Below are positions 10,821-21,589 of a stretch of 64,000 bases of DNA, in pieces; position 1 is the stretch's first letter, and each line of letters opens with the position of its first letter. A program made the position numbers and the translations under genes. Source of the stretch: Heterohyrax brucei (lineage: Eukaryota; Chordata; Mammalia; Hyracoidea; Procaviidae); NCBI GenBank assembly GCA_028571685.1, contig CM053148.1, forward strand, positions 86,884,001 through 86,948,000, written 5' to 3'. The notes under the pieces are model-generated. The model had not been told where the DNA came from and did not search any database. It saw only the letters and a program-made list of their open reading frames with translations.

Positions 10821-11578
10821 TACCTGAGCCATCAAACCCAGGTCTACAAACCCCATAGTCTTTGTTCTTAGTCCTTACGGCCCTCGAACATGTCAGCAGA
10901 AAGTTTAAGATGTTGAATGTAGTTTATGTGAATGATGTGGACACTGGACATGTATTCTACTTGTCCAAGTTTAAGAACATTTCGTAGATTCACCTTGTGC
11001 ATTTTGTCTGCCAACAATGGGTGATCTGATAACAATCTAGGATGAACATGAAATATGTATTTGAAAGACTGAGACTATAATTTTGGGAAAGCATGTGTTT
11101 TAGAATATAAAAATACTAATTTTGTATTTCTTATTCTTATTATAAAGTGAGACTTCAAAGTATTACTGAGGAAAAAAGATTAAAATAATATTCTCAGATA
11201 TTTGAAAGGAAAAATATGGCTATTATTTGGATTTTGAAGAGCCAAAATTACTACAGAGATTAATTAAAGTAAAATTGATAAAAAAAAATGCAGTGAGTGG
11301 AGCATAATTTATAATGGTTTTGAAATAGAAAATGAAATCACAGCTATAAAGGTTAAAAATAGAAAGAATAGAAAATTAAAAAGAGAGATGGGAAAGGGGG
11401 AAAGTTCAGGAGTTGGACTACCTCCATGGTAGCTTAGCAACTGTTATATGCCAAAGCAAAGTTTATCTGCTTTAGCCCCAACTGTGCAGGGGGCTGAAGA
11501 TGTTTCTAATTAATAAAGAAAAGTATAACTTACGAGACAAAAAGTATACTGGTGAATTACGAGAAAAACCTCAATCTA
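10821..11578. other. Unique AT-rich sequence, nothing recognised
   Basis: A-rich text with no repeat or coding pattern seen. Confidence 0.45.
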
Positions 11579-12137
11579 TAAGGTATGACAATTAAGTTCA
11601 CAAACTCATCCTTGAAAAAGTGCTGCATATCTCATTGCTGAATATCACTACGGTCACCTCTGAAGCACTTCCATTGGGAAGCTATGCACCGGTGACAGTG
11701 TCTACCTAACACACACCTCAGAGCAGTTCTGAAACTCTTTTTCTGGAATGGCCATCAAAGCTGACATTGCATTACTCTTGAATATCATCCTGAATGTCAT
11801 CAAAATGTTTTCCTTTTGATATTTTCTTTATCTTTGGGTAAATAAAAAAGTCACTGGGGACCAGGTAAGGTATTCTAGTACTGTTATTTGTTTACTGGGT
11901 AAAAACTCCCTGAGAGACAACTATGCAATTAAATTACTGAACTTGCCACTGTATGACTGTGTGGAATGGCCATTCAGAAAGAATCCCAAAATTGCTTTGA
12001 AGGGTGGACTAGGTGCTGGCTTTGGTTTAAAGCTTCCTAAGGGGAGTACTTCAAAGGTGACCATAGTGATATTCAGCAGTGAGGTAGGTAGCACTTAGAG
12101 CAGTTAAGTTTGAGGGACTTAATTGTCAGACCATGTA
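11579..12137 (-). mobile_element. Mariner foldback element, copy 1
   Basis: Terminal inverted repeats read 'ggtatgacaattaag' on the left and 'cttaattgtcagacc' on the right, next to TA. The left ~175 bp and right ~175 bp are reverse complements along their whole length, not just at the tips. Both arms contain the sequence that encodes the transposase C-terminus. The ~200-bp loop carries antisense transposase sequence. At 0.56 kb it is far below the ~1.3 kb of a full mariner and lacks the first two catalytic aspartates, so it is non-autonomous. Confidence 0.85.
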
Positions 12138-12274
12138 TTCCATATCCAGAGATCTGACTTCTATAGTTCTCACTCAGTGGTACAGCAAGGTAAACTTTTG
12201 CTTCCCGTTATAGCCTTGACCAAGACACAGGCATAAAGCAAAAAAGAGGAGAGCTTTTTAATGAGAGTGTGTCT

Positions 12275-12470
12275 GTGAGCCCTGATGAGACGACAGTTCA
12301 GCATTTGGCTGCTAACAGAAAGGTTGGCAGTTTGAACCCACCCAAGTTTCCTGAGGCAGAAAGAACTGTTGATCTGCTTCCATAGAGATTGCAGCCTAGC
12401 AAGGTTGTAGGAGAAGTTCAGCTCTGTCACATGGGTCACCGTGAGTCTAATTGGCTGGACAGCTCCTAGT
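12275..12470 (+). repeat. AfroSINE, long subfamily
   Basis: 'gctgctaacagaaaggttgg' and 'cagtttgaacccaccc' mark the head and B box. 'gttgatctgcttcc', then 'gattgcagcc' mark the long-subfamily body. The tail 'ctaattggctggacagct' is diverged. Confidence 0.75.
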
Positions 12471-12834
12471 AAGGACAGCAGCATATGTGACAGAAGAATA
12501 GAAGGAAAGATGACCTAAACACTGACATTTGGGCATTTGTGCACAGCCAAGAGCCTTTACAGAAGAGTGTAAAAGATGGCTGTAAGCAGGTTTAAGGGAT
12601 CTGTGATATAAACCTCTGACATCTTTTATTAATTGTATTATTAGAGCCATTAATTTATAAATCAGAAAAAATTGCCTGTGTTGATTTAACAAAATGTTTA
12701 TATGATGCTGAAAACAGCAGACACCATGAGAAATCACGTGATGTGAATAACAAAAGCAAATAAGCTTTGAAAGATTATCAGTATAAAAGATATTGAAGGC
12801 AAAGTTGTAGGCTCCCCATAAATGTTTTCTGAAT

Positions 12835-13042
12835 TCTTGTGGAATACGTGAGAAGTTAAAGGAGTTAAAAAGTTTTTTCACAAGGAAGCCACAGGAGAGG
12901 AGTAGGGAAAGGGTTAGAAACACAGCAGGGGATTTATGAAAATTTGGAGGAAAGCAATAGGCCCCAAAGGAGTGAAAGGAAAATAGAAAGGAAATAAAGT
13001 CGCTACTGGATTTAAACAAATTAACCAACCAACAGACAAACG
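12835..13042 (-). repeat. Left arm of a ~200-bp inverted duplication, family unknown
   Basis: The reverse complement of this segment matches 14388-14612 along its length at roughly 85% by eye. Shared landmarks include 'ccaaattttcataaat', 'gtggcttcctt' and 'ctcctttaacttctca'. I do not recognise it as a known repeat. Minus-strand frames are open in both arms for about 50 codons, but the DNA is T/C-rich and this may be chance. Confidence 0.7.
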
Positions 13043-13526
13043 CTTATGCAATGATTCATTATCCTGGAACTAATCAAACAAGAGCAGTCAGGCCACATGC
13101 TTGCGGCCTGCAGTGAGGTTTGAGACGCTGATGAACGTGCAGGTTTTCAGTAGCTGGCGGCAGAATGAAGGGAAATCTGAAATGAGGGAGGCACGTATTC
13201 CTGGGATTTCTCTTATCCTGTTGAGACACGTTTTGAGAGTAACTGAGTGCTTGCCATGATCTCTAGTCCTTTTGAAAACCAGAGATGAGACGGAAACGGT
13301 GGCAGAACCAGAACAGTTTACAGAGTTGACAAGCTAACCTGGTGGTTACGCTTTGGAGGCAATTTTGCCTTTTAATTATTATGGACAGCATTTAGCTTTG
13401 ACTTCACTAAACCCTTCCAACAATTTCTACATGACTCTCAGAAATCACTTGGTTCTCTCTTGGTCTTTGACACTTTGCGTTCCATCCCAAGGCTACGCAA
13501 ATCTCTGAGAGCGTGACTTGTAATAT
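13043..13526. other. Unique sequence between the inverted arms
   Basis: No repeat was recognised; no splice-flanked open frame was seen. Confidence 0.45.
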
Positions 13527-14066
13527 CTACGACGTTCCACAATTAAGTCTGTGAACTTAATTGTTGTAAGTGCTACGTATCTCATTGCTGAATAGCACTA
13601 CGATTGCCCTCAAAGTCCTCCCCTTGGGAAGCTATGCACTGGTGCCAACACCTAGCCCACACTTCAAAGCCGTTTTAGAACTCTTTCTGGAATGGCCATT
13701 GCTCACGGTAGCACAGCGGCCAGTTAGCGAACTTTAGTTTTTTGTGAGGGAGTTTTTACCAGTAAACGAATAACTGTATTGAAACATCCTCCCTATTCAC
13801 CTGATCTAGAATCCAGAGGATACATAAAATTTTGAAAGGAAGACATTTTGATGATGTTCAAGACATCGAGGGTAATACAATGACAGTTTTGGTGGCCATT
13901 CCAGAAAAAGAGTTCCAAAATTGCTTTGAAGGGTGGACTAGGTGCTAGCCTTGGTGCATAGCTCCCCAAGGGGTGTACTTGAAAGGTGATGATGGTGATG
14001 TTCGGCAATGAGTTACATAGCATTTTTTCTAGGATGAGTTTGTGAACTTAATTGGCAGTCCTCCTA
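13527..14066 (+). mobile_element. Mariner foldback element, copy 2
   Basis: It has the same architecture as copy 1 but opposite orientation: the loop reads toward the transposase C-terminus on the plus strand, with a decayed PYSPDL motif near 13790. The right arm holds 'gagttccaaaattgctttga' and the left arm its inverted, mutated copy. Stops and frameshifts break the frame. It lies between the two arms of the 12.8/14.4 kb inverted duplication. Confidence 0.83.
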
Positions 14067-14149
14067 GCAATACCTCTCAAGTACTTACTGGCTGCTGGAC
14101 TCCGCTCCAGCGGTGTCAGAGATGCTGGGCCTTCTGTCATGGAAATTGG

Positions 14150-14350
14150 AGTCAAGTAGGTGTTCCCATTGTCTGCGAGTCAATTCTGACTGTTGATGAC
14201 CCTGCAGGACAGAGTAGAAGTGCCCTGTAATATCTGAAAGGCTGTGACCTTTATGGAAGCCGCCTGCCTCATCTTACTCCCCAGAAGTAGTTCCTACCAC
14301 TGACCTTTTTGATAGGAGCTAAGCACTAAACTTTTGCACCACAAAACTTC
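14150..14350 (-). repeat. AfroSINE, antisense, diverged
   Basis: 'gcgagtcaattctgactgtt', 'ccctgcaggacagagtagaa' and 'ctgacctttttgataggagc' identify it. The centre carries unrelated or long-subfamily sequence. Confidence 0.65.
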
Positions 14351-14387
14351 TTTCAAGCAGGAGTAACACACACTGATCACACAACGA

Positions 14388-14612
14388 AAAGGAGTTTGTC
14401 TGTCTGTCTGTCTGTTTGTTTGTTTAATTTGTTTAAACCCAGTAGTGACTTCATTTCCTTTTTCTTTTTTCCCTTTCATTCCTTTGAGTCCTGTTGCTTT
14501 ACTCCAAATTTTCATAAATCTCCTGCTTTGCTTCTCATCCCTTCCCTGCTCCTCTCTTGTGGCTTCCTTATGAAAAATTCCTTAACTCCTTTAACTTCTC
14601 ATGTATTCAACA
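14388..14612 (+). repeat. Right arm of the ~200-bp inverted duplication
   Basis: This is the partner of 12835-13042. It is preceded by a tetranucleotide run (gtct)n(gttt)n at about 14395-14425. The left arm has a matching but less regular 'gtttgtctgttgg' in reverse complement, so the low-complexity edge appears to belong to the duplicated unit. Confidence 0.7.
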
Positions 14613-15086
14613 ATTGTACAGTTGTAAGTGAGGTCAGTGCTATGAGTGAAAAGAATGCAATCACTTCTGGAAAATTCTACCCTATCCAGATGGCATGGTA
14701 CACATCCGTTTTTGTGTTTAAAGAGATTAAGGTTAATTATGTAGTGTACTTTCTTCTGTTTTAAAAATAGCTTTGCCAAGCCAGAAGTATAATTGACAGG
14801 TGCATAGTAGATCCTGTCACTCATGTGAGATGTGGTAATGTGTGCTGCCAAAGAAAGTTTATTTCCTCTAGCGTACATTGATCAATGCATAAAATGAAGG
14901 AATTGATGCCTGTTTTCCTTTCATCTAGTTGGATCTCAGCGGGGATATTGTGGTTAGTCTGAAACATCAGACTCTAAGAAGAGTTATTGACAGACTGGAA
15001 GACATTCAGGGCTGAGGGGACCAGGATGGGAATTAAAAGCAAGTCAGTAGCCATCCTGTTAAAGAAAATGAGACATCAAGAAGACT
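14613..15086. other. Unique sequence, nothing recognised
   Basis: Minus frame 14591-14878 (95 codons) overlaps the duplication edge and has no known domain. No repeat was seen beyond 14612. Confidence 0.4.
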
Positions 15087-15258
15087 GCAGGGCTCCTGGT
15101 GGTCTAGCAGTTAAGTGCTATGTCTGCTAACCAAAAGGCTGGCAGTTCAAATCTGCCAGATGCTCCTTGGAAACTTCATGGAGCAGTTCAACTCTGAACC
15201 ATAGGGTCACTGCAAGTCAGAATAGACTCAGTGGCAGTGAGTCAGGTTCTGTTTTTTT
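15087..15258 (+). repeat. AfroSINE, near full length
   Basis: Head 'gggctcctggtggtctagc', B box 'gcagttcaaatctgcc' and tail 'gactcagtggcagtgagtc' are all present. No clear TSD was found. Confidence 0.9.
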
Positions 15259-15574
15259 GAGCAAACTGAGAGCTTTCATATGCAGAGACATTTGATTTGT
15301 TCCTTTGGGCTTTGTAGTTTTAGGTTAGAATGAAATAATTTCTTTTCCCAGTAGACGACTTATGGGGCACTGTGTATACAGCAGGGTCAGGGTCTCCCCT
15401 CTCCCAGCAGACCCATCCACCCTCTAGTGTTTCCAGTCTTGTTCCTTCTGAATCTAAAATTAACCTCAAATCCTGTTCTTCCAGAGATAACCTGCTAACA
15501 GCCATGGGGTGGCTTGAAACTCAACTGCTAATCCATGGGATTTGATAGTTGTTGGGAGAGGTGTTGTGCTAAGT

Positions 15575-15900
15575 GTCCTCCGGTCAATGCTGACTCCTAG
15601 CGACGCTGTGCACAACAGAACAAAACCCTGCCTGGTCCTGTGCTGTGCGCATGATTGTTTTCATGCTTAAGCCCATTGTTGCAGCCGCTGTGTCAGCCTG
15701 TCTCACTGAGGGTCTTCCTCTTTTTCACTGATTCTCTACCAAACATTTTGTCCTTCTCTCGGGATCGATCCTTCCTGACAACATGTCCAAAGTATGTAAG
15801 ATGCAGCTGCGTCACCCTTGTTTCCAAGAAGCACTCTGGTTATACGTCTTCCAGGACAGATCTGTTTGTTCTTTTGGCATTCCATAGTATGTTCAGTGGT
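15575..15900 (-). repeat. RTE/BovB-like LINE 3' end, antisense
   Basis: It starts with the AfroSINE-like tail ('tgctgactcctagcgacgct') and continues into unique RTE sequence ('cacaacagaacaaaaccct', 'gcccattgttgcagccgc', 'catgtccaaagtatgtaaga'). The minus frame 15736-15948 gives a peptide (MECQKNKQIC, then LWTCCQEGSI) that I recognise from RTE C-termini. It is 5'-truncated. Confidence 0.82.
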
Positions 15901-15905
15901 TAGTC

Positions 15906-16369
15906 GAACGGTTAAAGGATAATGTTTTTCTCTTAGCTTTGAAAACACGATACTGACTTCTGTCCTCTATTGACTGCTTTTCTGCTATCAACCTCCCTTT
16001 TTAACTTACTCGCTTGCATTTTTTAAAAACATACGTGAATGTGAGGGTCATTATCTTTCATGTTTTGTGATTAAATGTGGTCTTTCCTTCAGCTTCACGG
16101 AAAGAAGGCGTAGGACACAATGTGTCGTCCTGTACAACACAGAATTCCAGCTGTTCCTGATGTTGTCAGGGGGTCCGTATAAACCTATAATCTGATCTGT
16201 GACTTCAAATGGGTTAAATTTTTCTTAGTTTATATAAAATATTCTGGCCCATCATCTTTTAAATAACCTTAGAAAATATTTGATTTGTCTACTGCATGAA
16301 TTTGACTTTACTAATTTGGGTGCTAATCACAGCCATGTGCACCTAGTGGTAGAACTATCTCTTGTGTCC
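15906..16369. other. Unique sequence, nothing recognised
   Basis: No repeat or coding pattern seen. Confidence 0.4.
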
Positions 16370-16421
16370 ACACATACACTCACACACACATCTGCACATA
16401 CACACACGTGTGTGTGTGTAA
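16370..16421. repeat. CA/TG microsatellite
   Basis: An imperfect (CA)n passes into (TG)n ('cacacacgtgtgtgtgtg'), so it is self-complementary and can fold or form Z-DNA. Confidence 0.9.
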
Positions 16422-16740
16422 GTACATGCATACATAGAAAGTTAATAGAGTAATATCACTTAAACAGAAGGTATATTTATCACTAATATACACCTACATA
16501 AAATGTATGCATAAATCTTGCAAACTATACATGTAAGTGAGCCAGCAAATAATAAAATTGAGAACATATGACTCATTAGTAATACTTTGTTCTAGTTTAT
16601 TAATTTTTCTGGTTAATTTCCAAGCATGCTGTCTACTCCAGGGCTTACAGAATGGATGGCTGAAGTTTCCTATATATTCAATTTCAAGTATTTCAATTGT
16701 AAAATCATGGTATCAGTCATGATAGCAAGGTGAATTTCCT

Positions 16741-16912
16741 GAAAACCCCAGTGGCATAGTGGTGAAGTGCTATAGCTGCTAACCAGAAGGTCAGCAGTTA
16801 GAATTCTCCAGGCACTCCTTGGAAACTCTACAGGGCAGTTCTACTTTGACCTGTAGAAACGCTATGAGTAGGAATCGACTCAACGGCAATGGACTTGTTT
16901 GATTTTGGTTTT
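16741..16912 (+). repeat. AfroSINE, full length
   Basis: Head 'gaaaaccccagtggcatagt', 'ctgctaaccagaaggtcagc' and tail 'ggaatcgactcaacggcaat' are well kept, suggesting a fairly young copy. No TSD was seen. Confidence 0.92.
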
Positions 16913-18108
16913 GTACATGTTATTATATAATTTTTGGTTCTTCTCTACCACTGATTTGTGAGTAAATCTCTTCTTGAAATAAGGTTAATTTCTTAAAAAT
17001 GCACAAGCCATAACATCGAAATAAGCTATATATAGTGTACAAATATCTTCGGATTTTTACAACCTCTTTTTAATGTAAAAATGAAAGTGGTTACATGTGA
17101 TTCTTACATTTACTTATTACATCAAAACAAAAATAGAGTACATTGCTGACCTGATTAAATTCATGAAAACAATAAATTCACTACATCAACAATTCTCTCA
17201 TCATTTAGTATTAAACCATCTGCATTAGGTTACTTGAAATGTTTTTGACATTACATGTTTTTATTCCATAAGCCTAATGCCATAATTGTATTTATACCCA
17301 TATGATTGTTTTATGTGTTAACTTATTGAGTCATTCATTTTCAGATATTTAGCTGTAAACTTAATTGTAGCTGTATAAAAGCAGAGCTGCCCTGTGATCC
17401 ATCTCAGCACAATGTATTTTAAAAATAAAGCCATGTAAAAACCCTGCAAATGAGCATGACAGTTGTCATCAATTGTGGCTTATGTGGCATGACATCTGAG
17501 GCAAGTTCACAAATGTGTTTTATCAGTTTATCTCCCCCCTGTCTTGAAAGCTGCCTTTTCAGAATCTCTCTTCTCAAGCTTCTCTACAAATTTCATAACC
17601 TCTAGCCCTTATGGAAACATCCACCGTTATTAGCTATCTTGTTTATTTACTGTCTGTCAGCACGGGGTCCTACTGCTCACCAATACCACTTCCCAAAACT
17701 CAAGCTCCCTGAACTTGAATCATTGCTATTTGCTGTGCATATTGTCTTCCAAAATGGGCAATTTCTTTCCTGTTTTGAATGCTTTTCTTGTCAAAGATAA
17801 TTTCCATCAAATTCTTATGAATAAATTTTTCATACTACTCTTGAAAAATGTATGATGATTAAATGTTAAAATTTTATAAGACCAACAAAAAATCTGTGGT
17901 AGATTGTACCTGTATTTTTTGTTTTCTTCAGAAGCATACTTTAAAAAAGATGAAATGCAGTGAGAGTCTCTTCTCAGTTGATGAACCTATACTTTTACTC
18001 CTCATATTTTCATGTCACACTAAAGTAGAAGGAATCAAATGTTTTTCATGAGACCTTATATGTCATTCAAATATTTGGGATGTCCTTTTCAACAAACTGT
18101 TAACCAGT
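16913..18108. other. Unique AT-rich sequence; possible LINE-2 trace
   Basis: Mostly unrecognised. Around 17600-17770, 'cttgtttatttactgtctgt' followed by 'caagctccctgaacttg' resembles the antisense 3' end of L2 but is too eroded to be sure. Confidence 0.35.
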
Positions 18109-18562
18109 TGGGATGGTTAACTTTTTGTGTAAAATTGGCTGGGCTATGATATGAAGTTGTCAGAGAAAATGCTAGTTTACTTGATATCACGGAGTATTTA
18201 CGCGTGTTTAAATGAGTTGGCCGCAAGTAAAGCAGATTTCTTTGCATAAGGTGAGAAGACCTTAAGAACAAAATGGGAATTTCCATGCATCTGCTCTGAA
18301 TGCAAACTGTCAATAGAAATCTTGCCAGGACACTCTTACTCCTCCCTCTTTCTGTTGCCTGACCTGTATAGATTTGGGGACCCAACTTGTAATGAGTTTT
18401 CTGCATGTGGCCTTACCAGTGGGTTTTGTAATTGTCAATCCCACCATCGCCAGTTCCTTGAAGTAAATCTCTCTCTCTCTCTGTCTCTAGATATGGATAT
18501 AGCTCTATAAATGAATCTTATGTATATGATTCTGTTTCTCTATAGGAACCTCGACAAAGACA
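18109..18562 (+). repeat. MLT2-like (ERVL) LTR
   Basis: The order 'tgggatggttaactttttgt', 'attggctgggctatgatatg', 'taaagcagatttc', a T/C-rich run, and 'gattctgtttctctatagga' then 'acctcgacaaagaca' follows the MLT2 LTR, which begins 'tgtgatggttaatttt' and ends 'ccctgactaacaca'. A CT microsatellite lies at about 18470-18488. It is a solo LTR with no internal ERVL sequence next to it. Confidence 0.78.
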
Positions 18563-18764
18563 CTAATATTTTTCCAATCAGCACTTAATCAACTTTTGTT
18601 CAGAAGTAAATTTTGAGACATATCATCACTAGTAATGTTTGGACATAGGATTATTAGTTATTTGTGGTCTATTTCTAACAATTATAATTTCCAGTGAGCT
18701 TTCTGTCATGATCCCATAGAGTTTTAACCTTCTCTAGATAATAATGGTGATTTTTTCCATGCCA

Positions 18765-19195
18765 TTGGTTGTTCATTGACCTCCCATTAGCTCTGACTCA
18801 CACCAATCATGCGTGTAACAGACATAATCATTGCCCCATCCTGCATCATCTTCACCTTCATTAGTAATGTTTGACTTCATTGATGTGTCTGTCGGTCTGT
18901 CTCATTAAGGGTTTCCATCATTTTTCCTCGCCCTCTACCTTACTAAATGTGATGACTTTTTCTATAAGTTTGTCTTTACCGATGGCATGTCCAAAGTAAG
19001 GGAGTCAAAGTCTCATCACTCTTGCTTCTAAGGACATTCATATTATGTTTTCTGTAAGTCAGATTTACTTGTTCTTTTGGTCACCCAAGGCTTATTCAAT
19101 GTTCTTCCTCAGCATCAACAGTGTTTGTGCTGTTTGGTCACCCAAGGCTTATTCAATGTTCTTCCTCAGCATCAACAGTGTTTGTGCTGTTGGAA
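18765..19195 (-). repeat. RTE/BovB-like LINE fragment, antisense, with 57-bp tandem duplication
   Basis: 'agctctgactcacaccaatc', 'ctctaccttactaaatgtg', 'catgtccaaagtaaggga' and 'cttgttcttttggtcaccca' keep the order of other RTE copies. Two 57-bp units lie in tandem at about 19077-19190, identical by eye. This inflates the 84-codon open frame seen there. Confidence 0.75.
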
Positions 19196-19974
19196 CTCTC
19201 TAATTCTCCTTCTTTGTTTGTCATTATCAATGTTAATATCAGTTAACCGTATTGGGGAAGTTATAGCATCTGGGAAGAAATTAGAAAACATTACAGAATA
19301 TATTTACAGGTCAAGTAGAAATAATATGTAGATTTCTTAACTTTTTGTGTAACTTCTCGATTTCTCTCCATTTGTGCAAACAGTTGAAATAATTCTCTAA
19401 GACAGGCTTATTTAAGAAAGAAACAAAAAATGCACATGCCTTAAAATCTTGAAACCTAAATTGTAGACAGACAGAGAAGTTGTCTTCCAAAACTGCATTG
19501 CCATTTCAGCCTGAGCATGATGAACATAGCACCTGGAGGAAGTATTTGGGCCAAAACGAAGTGCAGAAACAATGATTTTTTTTTTTTTCCAATGGGAGCC
19601 AATTCTAAGGATGTTGTTCTGAAACTGAAAGCTGTTTTCTCAAAGCAAAGCCAAAGACTATAAAAAATGTGACCGTTGAGCAGATTATGCAGACAGATGC
19701 TGCTCAGAGGGACACAAGACAGAGTAGTGTCAGAGAAGAGCTTTGCAATGCCATTGCATCCCCATGGTAACGAGCATTTGGAAAGGCATCTGATAGAAGA
19801 TGTTGGGAAAGAAGAAGCCTTTTACAGTGCCAATGCAACATGGATATGTGAAGTAATTAGTGTAATAAAAGTACAGTCAATGAAAGTTCTATACACTCAA
19901 AACTTGGCTCATTTTCTGATGAAAATTCTGAATTTGTCCTAAAATTGCAAGGAAGCTTTATTTTGGAGTTGAAG
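19196..19974. other. Unique sequence, nothing recognised
   Basis: An 88-codon frame at 19676-19942 has no domain I know. A short T-run lies at 19577-19588. Confidence 0.4.
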
Positions 19975-20150
19975 CAGATGTGAGTTTTAACTTGAGCTCA
20001 GCCAGTCTACCATTTTGCTAACACAGGCAAGTGACTTAACTTCCCAGAACTTCGGTTTCCTCATCTCTAAAATGTGTTTTTTGGGAGAATTAGAGATATG
20101 TGATAGAAAAGAATCTATTACCCGGCGGGTATTCAACAAATGGTAACAAT
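19975..20150 (+). repeat. MIR element
   Basis: 'caggcaagtgacttaacttc', 'gtttcctcatctctaaaatg' and 'gggtattcaacaaatgg' match the MIR core and tail order. This is a tRNA-derived SINE shared by all mammals. Confidence 0.75.
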
Positions 20151-20275
20151 TTGCTATAAATAAGATACTTGGAATTTCAGCACATTAGGAAAGTGGCATG
20201 TTGAAGAGACTCATTCAGGAATGCTATATCATGACAATCACATAAGAAGTGTGTGTCAGTAGGACCAGAAGAAAG

Positions 20276-20435
20276 GTGGAGCTTTGGTGGAACGGTGGTT
20301 AAGAGCTACAACTTCTGACCAAAAGGTTAGTAGTTGAAATCCACCAGCTGCTCCTTGGAAACCCTGTGAGGCAGTTCTACTCTGTTTTACAGAGTCACTG
20401 TGAGTTGGAGGTGAGTTGATGTCAATGTCTTTTTT
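20276..20435 (+). repeat. AfroSINE with exact 9-bp TSD
   Basis: Head 'gtggagctttggtggaacgg', body 'ctgctccttggaaaccctgt'. 'agaagaaag' is found at 20267-20275 and 20436-20444. The head resembles a second subfamily ('gtggttaagagctac'). Confidence 0.88.
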
Positions 20436-20639
20436 AGAAGAAAGATATTTCCTTTGGACATGTCTCTGGGTTATGGCAATTCCTCAGTGAAGACCAATCA
20501 GAAGTTGGAGCAAGATAAACTGTATGGTTGCAGCAGTTGCACACGTACTTAGGTGTACACTAAATTAGAAATATTGTCAAAAGTCCTCACTTCAGTATAT
20601 TATTTCAGAAGACTAAGTCACTCCACCAGGTTTTTAGGT

Positions 20640-20760
20640 TTCTGCTTCCAGGTGAAATGGAATGGCCAGTGACAGACCAGAGCTCCTTCCAAAATTCACT
20701 AGAAAAGCTGGATAAATACAGAAATCATGGTTGAAGGCTGCAGGCAGCTGGAAGGGCTAT
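20640..20760 (+). repeat. Possible old L1/HAL1-type fragment
   Basis: 'accagagctccttccaaaat' and 'agaaaagctggataaataca' resemble the 5' region of old L1M or HAL1 elements. The match is from memory and weak. Confidence 0.3.
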
Positions 20761-21076
20761 GGCTCCAGAGACAAAAGAATTTTGGAGAGGGAAACTGAGT
20801 TCTGCAGCTGCTTCTGTCTTTGGGCACTCACTGATAGTGTATCTCACTTTGACTATTCATAATGGAAGTAATGCATATTTATTGATAAAAATATATAAGC
20901 AAAACAAAATAAAGCAAAAAAAAAAAACTACAAGATTTCCAGCCTAAGCATGTATTTTCATTGATAGCATGTGTTATGTAATTTCCTAGACATGTTTCCA
21001 TGTTTATGTGTGTGTATATATATGCAATTAGATAAGTAAATATTTGTGTTACAAATTTGGTTTATGTTCAACAAAA

Positions 21077-21182
21077 GGTCGCTGCTGTTAGATGCTGCTG
21101 AGTTGGTTTCCACTCACAGCAACCTTGTGTGTGACAGGACTGCCCATGGTAGCCCTGTGCCATTCTCACAAATTGTTAATAA
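21077..21182 (-). repeat. RTE 3' tail, antisense
   Basis: 'gctgctgttagatgctgct', 'ttggtttccactcacagc' and 'ccttgtgtgtgacaggac' correspond to the terminal ~100 bp of the RTE LINE. The upstream body is missing. An L1 3' end abuts it. Confidence 0.7.
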
Positions 21183-21189
21183 CTGTTTT

Positions 21190-21425
21190 TATCCTTTTTT
21201 AAAAAAATAAGACCAATTATTGTGATTAAGTGTAAGTTTACAATCCAAGTCTATTTTCCACATAAAACCTGAAGCGCTCACCTCTCTGCAGCTCTGTCTG
21301 TTCTCCTCACCCTGTGACAGCACACTTTTCTTTTCCACTCTTTGGTATCTACTCAAATAGCACTTGTATATCCTTCCATCTCCTCTACCCCCCACTAGAC
21401 AATAGACTTCCTGTGTTGCTATAGT
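21190..21425 (-). repeat. L1 3' UTR fragment, antisense
   Basis: 'tattgtgattaagtgtaag' and 'cctcaccctgtgacagcaca' are collinear with 8270-8500 and 63540-63640, i.e. the 3' terminal part of the same L1 family. Confidence 0.75.
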
Positions 21426-21589
21426 TACACTAACACTGATACAGTGCTTTGTTGTGTAGCTATACCAGGGTTAGCGTAACTGCTACCTCTATATTAGGCA
21501 CTTACGTTTCTGATTTTTCATTATTATAAGCAAGTTTTCACCACTATCAGCACAGTCTTTGGGCACATATCTGAGTGTAAAGAATGACA

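Noticed and set aside
12447..13028. 193-codon minus-strand open frame, the longest in the window
   Set aside because: It runs from the tail of an AfroSINE through unique DNA into one arm of the inverted duplication. It is Phe/Ser/Leu-rich from pyrimidine-rich DNA and has no known domain or splice context.
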